A DNA stretch of 64,000 bases. Source: Oceanobacillus sp. HTM 045 (GTDB taxonomy: Bacteria; Pseudomonadota; Alphaproteobacteria; Rhodobacterales; Rhodobacteraceae). The notes beneath the pieces are model-generated. The model did not search any database. It saw only the letters and a list, made by a program, of their open reading frames with translations, and had not been told where the DNA came from. Below are positions 8,374 to 15,850 of this stretch, one piece after another. The translations under genes were made by a program, and so were the position numbers. The stretch spans positions 269,069 through 333,068 of the forward strand of contig WNWL01000007.1 of assembly GCA_009733745.1 (NCBI GenBank), read 5' to 3'. Numbering within the stretch: the stretch's first letter is position 1; the number at the start of each line of letters is the position of its first letter.

Positions 8374-8700
8374 CCCGGCTGCAATCGCCGCACCCGACCG
8401 TTTCCTGTTGGCGACGCGCCCCGGCGCCGGGAAAGCCCTCCCTGACGCCGGCTCGAGAGGTCAGTCGATAATCGCAGTGTCGCTGTCGAAGGCGCGATAG
8501 CATCGCGGGCCGCGCTCAGTCGGCAGGAACGGCGAGATCAGCCTTCACGTCGCACCGACGACGACAACTCGATGCAAGGCGTGCGCCCGCACTGCGGGCT
8601 CGATTCGCGCAACCGCCGCAAAAAAGTAGATCCGCCTCTCCGGTCAGCCGAAGAGCTTCTTAAGCGAGTGATCTCGCTGCCAGATCGCGAAGGGGGAGAG
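8374..8700. other. Intergenic region, no gene seen
   Basis: 327 bases between the GntR gene and the 3' end of tRNA-Tyr. No reading frame with coding character or ribosome-binding site was found on either strand. A short GC-rich dyad (GCGCCCGCA near 8581-8596) and an A6 run near 8620 are present but form no convincing terminator. Confidence 0.5.
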
Positions 8701-8786
8701 TGGTGGAGGGGGCTGGATTCGAACCAGCGTAGGGTTTCCCCGCCGGATTTACAGTCCGGTGCCATTAACCACTCGACCACCCCTCC
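8701..8786 (-). tRNA. tRNA-Tyr (GUA)
   Basis: Read on the minus strand, the acceptor stem GGAGGGG pairs with CCCCTCC, followed by discriminator A and an encoded CCA (plus-strand TGG at 8701-8703). The anticodon loop ACTGTAAAT gives anticodon GTA, hence tyrosine. A long variable arm between the anticodon and T arms is the class II structure expected of bacterial tRNA-Tyr, and GGTTCGAATCC is the T loop. Total length is 86 bases including CCA. Confidence 0.97.
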
Positions 8787-8824
8787 ATGGGCCATCTCGG
8801 GCTGCCGCGAAACGCGGTGGGCGG

Positions 8825-8854
8825 GATTTAGTGGAGGCGTGGGCGGCCTGTCAA
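8825..8854 (-). promoter_or_regulatory. Sigma-70-type promoter of tRNA-Tyr
   Basis: On the minus strand TTGACA (8854-8849) is followed after 18 bases by TAAATC (8830-8825), about 39 bases before the mature 5' end of the tRNA. The -35 is a perfect consensus match; the -10 is weaker. A spacing of 17 with CTAAAT is an equivalent reading. Confidence 0.65.
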
Positions 8855-8869
8855 CACCGTGACCGGAAA

Positions 8870-9580
8870 TCAGGGCGGGAATTCCTCGCCGCGCCAGTCG
8901 AACAGCCGCCCGCTCATGGCCGGGGCGAGACCGTCGAGCACGGCGAGGAGGTGCCGCGCCGCCTCGTCCGGCGCGAGGGTGCCCTCGCCCTGCCCCGCCG
9001 CGAAGGGGGCGGAGAGCGCCGTGCGCACCGTGCCGGGCTGCAGCCCGGCGATCACGAGGTCCGGGCGCTTCCGCGCCGCTTCCACCGCCAGCGTGCGCAG
9101 CACCTGGTTCAGCGCCGCCTTCGAGGCCCGGTAGGCGTACCAGCCGCCCTTGCGGTTGTCGGAGACCGAGCCGACACGCGCCGACAGCACCCCGAGGATC
9201 GACCGCCCCCGGCGCGGCATCCGTTCCAGGAAATGCTTCGCCACCAGCGCCGGGCCGGTGGCGTTGACCGCGAAGGCGCGGGCGAAGGCCTCCGCGTCCA
9301 GCGCGCGCCAGTCCTTCTCCGGCTGCATCGCGCCGTCATGCAGCAGTCCGGTCGCCACCAGCACCGCGTCGACGCGGCCCGCCCGCTCCGCCGCCGCCGC
9401 GATGCTGGCCTCGTCGCCGATGTCGATGAAGCCATGCCCGTCGGCGGCCGAGCGGGAGAAGGCCAGCACCTCCCCGCCCTGCCCCTCCAGCACCCGCACG
9501 AACGCCCCGCCGATACCGCCGGAGGCGCCGATCACGGCCACGCGCGGCGCCGGGCCGAGGCTGGAAAGCGGATGTGCCAT
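8870..9580 (-). CDS. Short-chain dehydrogenase/reductase (C-factor-like)
   Basis: 236 residues, the normal size for a classical SDR. The N-terminal nucleotide-binding motif is 'VIGASGGIGGAF' (TGxxxGxG type). 'FAVNATGPALVAKHFL' carries the conserved Asn, 'ILGVLSARVGSVSDN' the Ser, and 'YAYRASKAALNQ' the YxxxK catalytic pair. The final part ('GLQPGTVRT') is the PG loop of the family. It resembles the csgA/C-factor-type SDRs found in many Rhodobacterales next to the tRNA-Tyr gene. The substrate is unknown; NAD(P)-dependent oxidoreduction is expected. Confidence 0.88.
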   Translation of the reverse strand: MAHPLSSLGPAPRVAVIGASGGIGGAFVRVLEGQGGEVLAFSRSAADGHGFIDIGDEASIAAAAERAGRVDAVLVATGLLHDGAMQPEKDWRALDAEAFARAFAVNATGPALVAKHFLERMPRRGRSILGVLSARVGSVSDNRKGGWYAYRASKAALNQVLRTLAVEAARKRPDLVIAGLQPGTVRTALSAPFAAGQGEGTLAPDEAARHLLAVLDGLAPAMSGRLFDWRGEEFPP

Positions 9581-9729
9581 GCGCGGGAGGTGAGGCGCCG
9601 GCGGGAGAGGTCAAGCCCCGGGGCCTGGTTGCCCGATCACCCCGCCCCGGCAGCGGCCAATCGCCCCTTGGCTATTCCATCCGCCCCTCCCCTGTGCCAC
9701 ATCCCCGTGGAGCCAGCGAGAGGACCGGG

Positions 9730-10518
9730 ATGGCGGGCAAGCCGGGCAGGAAGCCGAAATGGGCGATCGAGCGCGACCGCGAGAAGCGGGACGGGCCCGA
9801 GCGCGTCTGGCTGTTCGGGCTCCACGCCGTGCGCGACGCGCTGGTGAACCCCGCGCGCACCCGCCACCGGCTGATCCTCACCCCCAACGCGAGGCAGAAG
9901 CTGGAGGACGCCGTCCTCGCCTCCGGCATGGAGGTGGAGGTCGCCGACCCGCGCCGCTTCCCCGCGCCGCTCGACCCGCAGTCGGTGCACCAGGGCGCGG
10001 CGCTGGAGGTGGAGCCGCTCGACTGGGGCGACCTCTCCGCCCTCTGCGCGCCGCGCGGCGAGCGCCCGGTGCTGATGCTGCTCGACCGGGTGACCGACCC
10101 GCACAATGTCGGCGCCATCCTGCGTTCGGCCGAGGTGTTCGGAGCGCGCGCCGTGATCGCTCCGCGCCACCATTCCGCGCCCGAGACCGGGGCGCTGGCC
10201 AAGTCCGCCTCCGGCGCGCTGGAGCGCCAGCCCTACCTTCGCGTGCGCAACCTCGCCGCGGCGATGGAGTCGCTGAAGGAGATGGGCTATTTCCTCGTCG
10301 GCCTCGACGGCGCGGCGGAGCTGGAAATCGGCGAGGCGCTGGCCACCGTGGCCGACCGCCCGGTCGGCCTCGTCCTCGGCGCAGAGGGGCCCGGACTCAG
10401 GCAGAGGACGAGGGAGCTTTGCGATGCAACCGCCCGAATCGACGCCGCCTCCTCCTTCGCCTCGCTGAACGTCTCCAACGCCGCCGCGGTGTCGCTTTAC
10501 GCCGCGAAAAATTGTTAA
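9730..10518 (+). CDS. rlmB: SpoU/TrmH-family rRNA 2'-O-methyltransferase (RlmB type)
   Basis: About 262 residues. The ATG at 9730 follows GGGAG-like purines and begins a basic leader 'AGKPGRKPKW'. The N-terminal substrate-binding domain starts 'VWLFGLHAVRDAL'. The SPOUT knot motifs are clear: motif 1 'LDRVTDPHNVGAILRSAEVFG', motif 2 'GLVLGAEGPGL' and motif 3 'SLNVSNAAAVSLY'. The family methylates the ribose of 23S rRNA (Gm2251 in E. coli). It stands alone between the SDR gene on the other strand and an intergenic region with a terminator. Assignment to RlmB over TrmH relies on the presence of the N-terminal domain and the GLHAVR start. Confidence 0.9.
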   Translation: MAGKPGRKPKWAIERDREKRDGPERVWLFGLHAVRDALVNPARTRHRLILTPNARQKLEDAVLASGMEVEVADPRRFPAPLDPQSVHQGAALEVEPLDWGDLSALCAPRGERPVLMLLDRVTDPHNVGAILRSAEVFGARAVIAPRHHSAPETGALAKSASGALERQPYLRVRNLAAAMESLKEMGYFLVGLDGAAELEIGEALATVADRPVGLVLGAEGPGLRQRTRELCDATARIDAASSFASLNVSNAAAVSLYAAKNC

Positions 10519-10667
10519 CGAATTCATAATCTTAGGTGGCGCTGCGGGTATTTCGCTCACGAGTTTGAGACAAAGGGTTACACTTTGTTCACTCTGGCCC
10601 CATATTGTTAAGGGGTTGGGAGGCTTGAACACCCTTCCAATTTCTCACTGTCCCTCGTTCCGACTTC

Positions 10668-10720
10668 GCGTCCGCCGACCTCTCTCCCCCCAAGCCTGAG
10701 CTCTCGGCGGACGCCTTTTT
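10668..10720 (+). terminator. Long-loop intrinsic terminator, possibly the end of a small RNA
   Basis: GCGTCCGCCGA (10668-10678) and TCGGCGGACGC (10704-10714) form a perfect 11-bp stem with a 25-base pyrimidine-rich loop, followed by CTTTTT. This is a good Rho-independent terminator. It lies 150 bases after rlmB, which leaves room for a separate transcript between them. Confidence 0.7.
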
Positions 10721-10763
10721 ACCCCGGGAAACAGCCACTTGCGTCGAATCGCGCGGGCCGCGC

Positions 10764-10829
10764 GGCACCGGCTGCGACACCTTCGCGGCGGGGCTGGCGC
10801 TCGGGCGCGGGCTGTGGAATTACTCTCGC
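10764..10829 (+). pseudogene. Possible remnant of a ThiD-like kinase C-terminus
   Basis: In the frame of the downstream CoA-binding gene, this stretch translates to 'GTGCDTFAAGLALGRGLWN'. That resembles the conserved GTGCxxxxA(x)GLAxG anion-hole segment near the end of hydroxymethylpyrimidine kinases. It lies after a terminator, has no start codon or ribosome-binding site of its own, and runs into the next gene's ATG without a stop. It may be a degraded gene end or a chance match in GC-rich DNA. Confidence 0.25.
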
Positions 10830-11324
10830 ATGGCAGTCCCGCACTACACCGACGCGCATCTGCGCGATGTCCTGACGCGCACCCGCACGGTGGCGGCCGT
10901 CGGGGTCTCGACCAACCAGGTCCGGCCCTCCTACTACGTCGCCCGCTACCTCTCGCTGAAGGGCTACACGGTAATCCCGGTCAACCCGGTCTATGCCGGC
11001 GCGACAGTGTTCGGCGAGGAAGTGCTGCCCGGGCTCGGCGACATCCCCGCCAGCCGCGACCCGATCCAGATGGTCGACATCTTCCGCCGCTCCGACCAGG
11101 CCGGCGCGGTGGTCGACGAGGCGATCGAGACGCTGGTGGACCGCGGGCTGGAGACCATCTGGATGCAGATCGGCGTGATCGACGAAGCCGCCGCCGCGCG
11201 GGCCGAGGCCAAGGGCCTGACCGTCATCATGGACCGCTGCCCGAAGATGGAATACCAGCGCCTCTTCGGTGAGCTCCGCATGGGCGGCATCAACACCGGG
11301 ATCATCTCCTCGAAGCTGAGATAG
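10830..11324 (+). CDS. CoA-binding domain protein (YccU type)
   Basis: 164 residues forming a single Rossmann-like CoA-binding domain. 'TVAAVGVSTNQVRPSYYVARYLSLKGYTVIPVNP' is the conserved nucleotide-binding start, followed by 'DIPASRDPIQMVDIFRRSD', 'TIWMQIGVIDEAAAARAEAKG' and the terminal 'IMDRCPKMEY'. The pattern and length match the YccU/CoA_binding_2 family, whose members bind CoA but have no firmly established reaction. It is not part of an evident operon. The ATG at 10830 is the first in frame; the open frame extends further upstream without a start codon. Confidence 0.85.
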   Translation: MAVPHYTDAHLRDVLTRTRTVAAVGVSTNQVRPSYYVARYLSLKGYTVIPVNPVYAGATVFGEEVLPGLGDIPASRDPIQMVDIFRRSDQAGAVVDEAIETLVDRGLETIWMQIGVIDEAAAARAEAKGLTVIMDRCPKMEYQRLFGELRMGGINTGIISSKLR

Positions 11325-11628
11325 GGCGGGCAACGCCCGGGCTGATGCTGCGTGCTGCTCGATGCACCCACCGGCGAGCGAACGCGGCGGATTCTCCCTG
11401 TCCTGAAGCTACGCGCAGAGGGCCACGACCGGCCCTGGTCGGGCGTGGTGCATGTCTGGGTCTGCTTGATTTATCCCTGCACCCCCTCCCGCCCTCCAAG
11501 CCCCTTGCAGCGTCAGAGAACGCCCGGCCCCGGGGAGGGCCGGGCGTGGCCCGCGCTGGTCGCGCGTGCTGCGGCTGGTGCTGCGCGCCCACGCAACTCA
11601 CAGCACCTGCCGCAACCCGAACACCGCC
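11325..11628. other. Intergenic region, no gene seen
   Basis: 304 bases between two convergent genes. The only structure seen is the bidirectional hairpin at 11522-11545. No credible reading frame was found. Confidence 0.5.
11522..11545 (-). terminator. Terminator downstream of the YaiI-family gene
   Basis: GCCCGGCC (11522-11529) pairs with GGCCGGGC (11538-11545). On the minus strand the stem is followed by GTTCTCTG, a weak pyrimidine tract, about 85 bases after the stop of the 11629-12072 gene. Confidence 0.5.
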
Positions 11629-12072
11629 TCACCGCTTCCGCAGCAGCATCTCCAGCCGTTCGAGGAAGCGCGAGCGTTCCGCCTTGCCGAACCCCTTGCC
11701 GGAGCCGCCCGCGCCCAGCGGGTTGGCGGCGCGCAGGTCGGCCATCAGGTCGCGCATGGCCAGCGCCTCGCGCACGTTGGCGGCGTCGAGCACCGAGCCG
11801 TCGGGCTTCAGCACCACGCCGCCCGCCTCGACGCAGCGCGCCGCCAGCGGGATGTCCGCGGTGACGCAGATCTCCCCCGCCCCGATCCGCCCGGCGATCC
11901 ACATGTCGGCGGCGTCCGCCCCCTCGGCGACGATCACCGTCTCGACCAGCGGGTGCGGGTCGGGGCGGATGCCGCCATTGGCCACCATCGCCACCGGCAC
12001 CCCGTGCCGCTCCGCCACCCGGACCACCTCGGCCCGCACCGGGCAGGCGTCCGCATCCACATAGATCCGCAT
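11629..12072 (-). CDS. YaiI/YqxD family protein (DUF188)
   Basis: 147 residues, the normal length. It begins 'MRIYVDADACPVRAEVVRVAERHGVP', the hallmark of the family, a PIN-like fold in which the first acidic residues (DADACP) form part of a putative metal site. 'GADAADMWI' and 'CVTADIPLAARCVEAGG' are the other conserved blocks, and a basic tail ('ERLEMLLRKR') ends it. Members are predicted nucleases of unknown function. It is transcribed divergently from metY, sharing about 90 bases of promoter region. Confidence 0.88.
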   Translation of the reverse strand: MRIYVDADACPVRAEVVRVAERHGVPVAMVANGGIRPDPHPLVETVIVAEGADAADMWIAGRIGAGEICVTADIPLAARCVEAGGVVLKPDGSVLDAANVREALAMRDLMADLRAANPLGAGGSGKGFGKAERSRFLERLEMLLRKR

Positions 12073-12164
12073 CCGCGTTCCTTCATCCGCAATTGGGACT
12101 GTATATCGCGGGAAACTGCGGTATGGATGCGCAAATTCGCCGAGAACCGGGACGGGAGGACACC

Positions 12165-13454
12165 ATGACCGAGAAGACCTACGGCTTCGACACCCTGCAG
12201 ATCCACGCCGGCGCGCGGCCCGACCCCGCGACGGGCGCGCGGCAGACGCCGATCTACCAGACCACCGCCTTCTGCTTCCGCGACGCCGAGCACGCCGCCG
12301 CGCTCTTCAACCTTCAGGAGGTGGGCTACATCTACTCCCGCCTCACCAACCCCACCGTCTCGGTGCTGCAGGAGCGCGTCGCGACGCTGGAGGGCGGCGC
12401 CGGCGCCGTCTGCTGCTCCTCGGGCCACGCGGCGCAGATCATGGCGCTCTTCCCGCTGATGGGGCCGGGCGACAACGTGGTGGTCTCGAACCGGCTCTAC
12501 GGCGGCTCCGTCACCCAGTTCTCGCAGACCATCAAGCGGTTCGGCTGGGAAGCCAAGTTCGTCGACATCGACAAGAAGGGCGAGATCTCCAAGGCCTGCA
12601 CCAAGCGCACCAAGGCGATCTTCTGCGAGAGCATCGCCAACCCGGGCGGCCACATCGCCGACCTGCCGATGATCGCCAAGGTGGCCGAGGCCAAGGGCGT
12701 GCCGCTGATCGTCGACAACACCTCCGCCACGCCCTGGCTCTGCCGCCCGATCGAGCACGGCGCGACGCTGGTGGTGCACTCGCTCACCAAGTACATGACC
12801 GGCAACGGCACCGTCACTGGCGGCGTGGTGGTCGACAGCGGCAAGTTCGACTGGACCGCCGCGGGCAAGCACCCCTCGCTGACCGACCCCGAGCCGGCCT
12901 ATCACGGCCTGAAGTTCCACGAGACATTCGGCCCGCTTGCCTTCACTTTCCACGGCATCGCGGTCGGGCTGCGCGACCTCGGCATGACGATGAACCCGCA
13001 GGGCGCCTTCCTCACCCTGCTCGGCATCGAGACCCTGTCGCTGCGCATGGAGCGCCACGTCGCCAACGCGAAGAAGATCGCCGCGTGGATGGAGGAGCAC
13101 GACCTGATCACCGAGGTCACCTATGCCGGCCTCAAGTCCTCGCCCTCCTTCCGGCGGATGAAGATGATCTGCCCGAAGGGCGCCGGCGCGCTCTTCACCG
13201 CCCGGCTCAAGGGCGGCTACGACGCCTGCACCAGGTTCATCGACAATCTCGACCTGTTCTCCCACGTCGCCAATCTCGGCGACGCGCGCAGCCTCGTGAT
13301 CCACTCCGCCTCGACCACCCACCGCCAGCTCTCCGACGAGCAGCGCGAGCGGGCCGGCGCGGCGAACGACATGGTGCGCTTCTCCATCGGCATCGAGGAC
13401 GCCGACGACCTGATCGCCGACATCGACCAGGCCCTGAAGGCGGCCCACGGCTGA
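12165..13454 (+). CDS. metY: O-acetylhomoserine sulfhydrylase (aminocarboxypropyltransferase)
   Basis: 429 residues. The ATG at 12165 has GGGAGGA seven bases upstream. It is a Cys/Met-metabolism PLP enzyme of fold type I: 'GFDTLQIHAGARPDPATGARQTPIYQTTAF' start, 'GGAGAVCCSSGHAAQI', 'SIANPGG', 'VDNTSATPW' and the PLP-lysine motif 'VVHSLTKYMTGNGTVTGG'. The length (about 430) and the insertion after the lysine motif fit MetY rather than MetB or MetZ (about 390). It makes homocysteine from O-acetylhomoserine and sulfide. Nothing else of methionine synthesis is adjacent. Confidence 0.93.
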   Translation: MTEKTYGFDTLQIHAGARPDPATGARQTPIYQTTAFCFRDAEHAAALFNLQEVGYIYSRLTNPTVSVLQERVATLEGGAGAVCCSSGHAAQIMALFPLMGPGDNVVVSNRLYGGSVTQFSQTIKRFGWEAKFVDIDKKGEISKACTKRTKAIFCESIANPGGHIADLPMIAKVAEAKGVPLIVDNTSATPWLCRPIEHGATLVVHSLTKYMTGNGTVTGGVVVDSGKFDWTAAGKHPSLTDPEPAYHGLKFHETFGPLAFTFHGIAVGLRDLGMTMNPQGAFLTLLGIETLSLRMERHVANAKKIAAWMEEHDLITEVTYAGLKSSPSFRRMKMICPKGAGALFTARLKGGYDACTRFIDNLDLFSHVANLGDARSLVIHSASTTHRQLSDEQRERAGAANDMVRFSIGIEDADDLIADIDQALKAAHG

Positions 13455-13507
13455 GGCACCGCAAAGGCACGGGCGCGGCGGTGCCGCGCCCCCTCCGACC
13501 AGACGTT

Positions 13508-13535
13508 CCGGCGGCCCGGACCGCCGGGGCGTTTT
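13508..13535 (+). terminator. metY terminator
   Basis: CCGGCGG (13508-13514) and CCGCCGG (13521-13527) form a 7-bp stem with a 6-base loop, followed by GGCGTTTTC. It lies about 55 bases after the metY stop, and a second hairpin at 13471-13491 precedes it. Confidence 0.6.
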
Positions 13536-13821
13536 CGCGTCCTGCCTCCCCCCGAGGCACGGCGCCAGGTGCGGCACTCGCCGCCGCACGGATGAGGCAC
13601 GCGACCACCGTCCGCCGCCGTCATTCAGGTCCACCCGGTTGCCGCGTCTGCGACCTCGTCAAACCGGTTCGGTCTCGAGCAGAATAGCGGGAGTTCAATC
13701 GACAGGAACGAAGCTGCGAGACCAGGTTTGAAGATCCTTCCGCTCACCCCGGAGGCGGCCATCTTCCGACGCCGGAATCCGCTCGGAACGGGGGAGGGCA
13801 GAATCAGCACCAGAACCCCCA

Positions 13822-13904
13822 TTTCACCCGTGGCGGTGAAACAGGGTTCCGATCGGGAACGGGTGCCGTTCGGGAGGACGCGCCCTTGTCACCCGCCGGG
13901 TGAC
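13822..13904 (+). repeat. Structured intergenic repeat, copy A
   Basis: Three dyads in a row: TTTCACC-N6-GGTGAAA (13822-13841), GTTCC-N5-GGAAC (13846-13860) and the perfect palindrome GTCACCCG-C-CGGGTGAC (13888-13904). An ungapped alignment of 13824-13863 with 54087-54126 matches at about three quarters of positions, including TGGCGGTGAAAC and TCGGGAA. More TCAC/GTGA dyads follow at 13940-13962. It may be a dispersed repeat, a structured RNA or a protein-binding array. Confidence 0.5.
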
Positions 13905-14008
13905 ATCTGTGCGGCGCTGAAAGCCTGCGCCGAGAGTGACGGTGTCACGGGGTGGCGTCACCGCCGGGCGCGGGAATTGCGCCCGGCATTATCGGGTCGC
14001 CGAACCTG

Positions 14009-14863
14009 TCAGATCGCCTCTGCGCGGGCGTTGGCGATGTAGATCTCGCGCAACCGCTTCGCGACCGGGCCGGGCGTGCCCTCGCCGATCTTCGCGCCGT
14101 CGATCTCGACCACCGGGCAGACGAAGGTCGATGCGGCGGTGATGAAGGCCTCCGAGGCCTGCTGCGCCTCCTCGATGGTGAAGGGGCGTTCCTCCACCTT
14201 CATCTGCGCCTCGCGCGCAAGCTGGAGGACGGAAGCCCTTGTGATTCCGTGCAGAATCGAGTTCGAGAGGTTGCGCGTCACGATCGTCCCGTCGGCGGTG
14301 ACGATGTAGGCGTTGTTCGAGGTGCCCTCGGTGACGTGCCCGTCCTCCACCAGCCAGGCGTCGTCCGCGCCCTGCGCCTTCGCCTCCATCTTCGCGAAGG
14401 AGGGGTAGAGAAGCTGCACCGTCTTGATGTCGCGCCGGCCCCAGCGCAGGTCCGGCACCGAGACGACGCGGATGCCGGTCTTGGCCTGCCGCGCCTCCTC
14501 CAGCTCCTTCACCTGCGTGAAGAGCACCACGGACGGCTTCGCATCCTTCGGCCAGACGAAGTCCCGGTCCGCCGCGCCGCGGGTGATCTGGAGGTAGACG
14601 ACGCCCTCCTTCAGGTCGTTCCGCGCAATGAGTTCCCTATGTATTTCAAGGAGTTCCTCGTCGCTGAGCGGGGTTTCCATCTTCAGCTCGGCGAGCGAGC
14701 GGGCCAGCCGCTCCATGTGGCCGGGGAAGTCGGTCAGCTTGCCTTCCAGCACCGAGGAGACCTCGTAGACCCCGTCGGCCATCAGGAAGCCGCGGTCGAA
14801 GACCGACACCTTCGCCTCTTCCTCGGGGAGGTATTCCCCGTTCACGTACACGATCCGGCTCAT
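14009..14863 (-). CDS. dat: D-amino-acid aminotransferase (class IV PLP)
   Basis: 284 residues, the standard length for DAAT. Fold-type IV motifs are all visible: 'RIVYVNGEYLPEEEAKVSVFDRGFLMADGVYE', the PLP lysine in 'GRRDIKTVQLL', 'DAWLVEDGHVTEGTSNNAYIV' and 'ILHGITRASVLQLA'. The 'FDRGFLMADGVYEV' form is that of D-amino-acid rather than branched-chain aminotransferases. It would interconvert D-alanine, D-glutamate and 2-oxo acids in the cytoplasm. It lies 3 bases after the dgcA stop in the same operon, which places it in D-glutamate/D-alanine turnover. Confidence 0.9.
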   Translation of the reverse strand: MSRIVYVNGEYLPEEEAKVSVFDRGFLMADGVYEVSSVLEGKLTDFPGHMERLARSLAELKMETPLSDEELLEIHRELIARNDLKEGVVYLQITRGAADRDFVWPKDAKPSVVLFTQVKELEEARQAKTGIRVVSVPDLRWGRRDIKTVQLLYPSFAKMEAKAQGADDAWLVEDGHVTEGTSNNAYIVTADGTIVTRNLSNSILHGITRASVLQLAREAQMKVEERPFTIEEAQQASEAFITAASTFVCPVVEIDGAKIGEGTPGPVAKRLREIYIANARAEAI

Positions 14864-14866
14864 GGA

Positions 14867-15850
14867 TTACCCCCAGAGTTCAGGCTCGGGCGGATGCGCG
14901 CCCGCCGCGTCATACTTGAGCGGAGGCTGCGCGTCCTCCGCCATCCAGAGCGGGCCGTCGAGGTCCACGACCTCCGCTCCCTGCGCCAGGATCACCGCCG
15001 GCGCCATGGCCAGCGACGAGGCCATCATGCAGCCGACCATGATCCCGTAACCCTCTGCGCGCGCTGCATCTTTCAGCGCCAGCGCCTCGGTCAGCCCGCC
15101 GGTCTTGTCGAGCTTGATGTTGACGATGTCGTACTTGCCCTTCAGCTCCGGCAGCGAGGCGCGGTCGTGGCAGCTCTCGTCTGCGCAGACCGGCAGCGGC
15201 CGCTCGATGCCGCCCAGCGCGTCGTCCGCGCCCGCGGGCAGCGGCTGCTCGACCATCGCGACGCCGAGCCGAACCATCACGGGGGCCAGTTCGGCATACT
15301 GCTCCACCGACCAGCCCTCGTTGGCGTCCACCACGATCTTCGTGTCCGGCGCGCCGCGGCGGACGGCCTCGAGGCGGGCGATGTCACCCTCACCGCCCAG
15401 CTTGACCTTCAGGAGCGGCAGATGCGCACTCTCCCGCGCCGCCGCCTCCATCTTCGCAGGCTCGTCCAGCGACAGGGTGAAGACCGTCACCACCGGCCCC
15501 GGCCTGGGCAGGCCGGCAATCTCCCAGTGGCGTTTTCCGGAGAGCTTGCACTCCAGGTCCCAGAGCGCGCAGTCGACCAGGTTCCGCGCCGCGCCCGCGG
15601 GCAGGAGGCCCTGCAGCGCCGCCCGGTCGGTCGGGTCGGCGGCGGCGGCGAAGTAGCCCTCCACCTGCGCCTCAACGCTCTCCAGGCTCTCGCCGTAGCG
15701 CTTGTAGGGCACGCACTCGCTGCGGGCGGTGACGCCTTCGCCGCGCACCGTCAGCATCAGCGTCTCGGCCACCGTCCGGCTGCCGCGGGAGATGGTGAAG
15801 GTTCCGCGCAGCGGCCATTCCTGCCGCGCGACCGTCCAGTCGTAGCTCAC
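14867..15850 (-). CDS. dgcA: N-acetyl-D-glutamate racemase DgcA (enolase superfamily epimerase)
   Basis: 327 residues from a GTG at 15850 that overlaps the dgcN stop (GTGA). It is an enolase-superfamily barrel of the muconate-lactonizing/dipeptide-epimerase type: the catalytic K-x-K in 'LLKVKLGG', metal ligands Asp in 'IVVDANEGW', Glu in 'MVEQPLP' and Asp in 'VCADES', and the opposite-face Lys in 'NIKLDKTGG'. Such proteins were long annotated as L-Ala-D/L-Glu epimerases. The fixed pairing with a DUF1611 (DgcN) gene indicates the D-glutamate route, in which DgcN acetylates D-Glu and DgcA racemises the N-acetyl product. Confidence 0.88.
   Translation of the reverse strand: MSYDWTVARQEWPLRGTFTISRGSRTVAETLMLTVRGEGVTARSECVPYKRYGESLESVEAQVEGYFAAAADPTDRAALQGLLPAGAARNLVDCALWDLECKLSGKRHWEIAGLPRPGPVVTVFTLSLDEPAKMEAAARESAHLPLLKVKLGGEGDIARLEAVRRGAPDTKIVVDANEGWSVEQYAELAPVMVRLGVAMVEQPLPAGADDALGGIERPLPVCADESCHDRASLPELKGKYDIVNIKLDKTGGLTEALALKDAARAEGYGIMVGCMMASSLAMAPAVILAQGAEVVDLDGPLWMAEDAQPPLKYDAAGAHPPEPELWG

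Larger units (their letters stand above)
10519..10829. other. Intergenic region with hairpins and a coding-like remnant
   Basis: 311 bases. It contains ACAAAG-N7-CTTTGT (10570-10588), a terminator (10668-10720), and from about 10740 a short stretch in frame with the next gene that reads like the end of a kinase (see the pseudogene entry). The AT-rich part 10510-10650 could carry the promoter of a small RNA that ends at the 10720 terminator, but no promoter with good spacing was found. Confidence 0.45.
13455..14007. other. Intergenic region with terminators and a structured repeat
   Basis: About 550 bases without a credible gene. It holds a GC hairpin GGGCGCGGC-N3-GCCGCGCCC (13471-13491), the metY terminator (13508-13535) and the structured repeat block at 13822-13904. 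The middle part (13540-13815) has no feature I can name. Confidence 0.6.

Noticed and set aside
13625..13822. 65-residue minus-strand frame in the metY-dat gap
   Set aside because: No ribosome-binding site, no recognisable pattern, and it runs into the structured repeat region; not supported as a gene.
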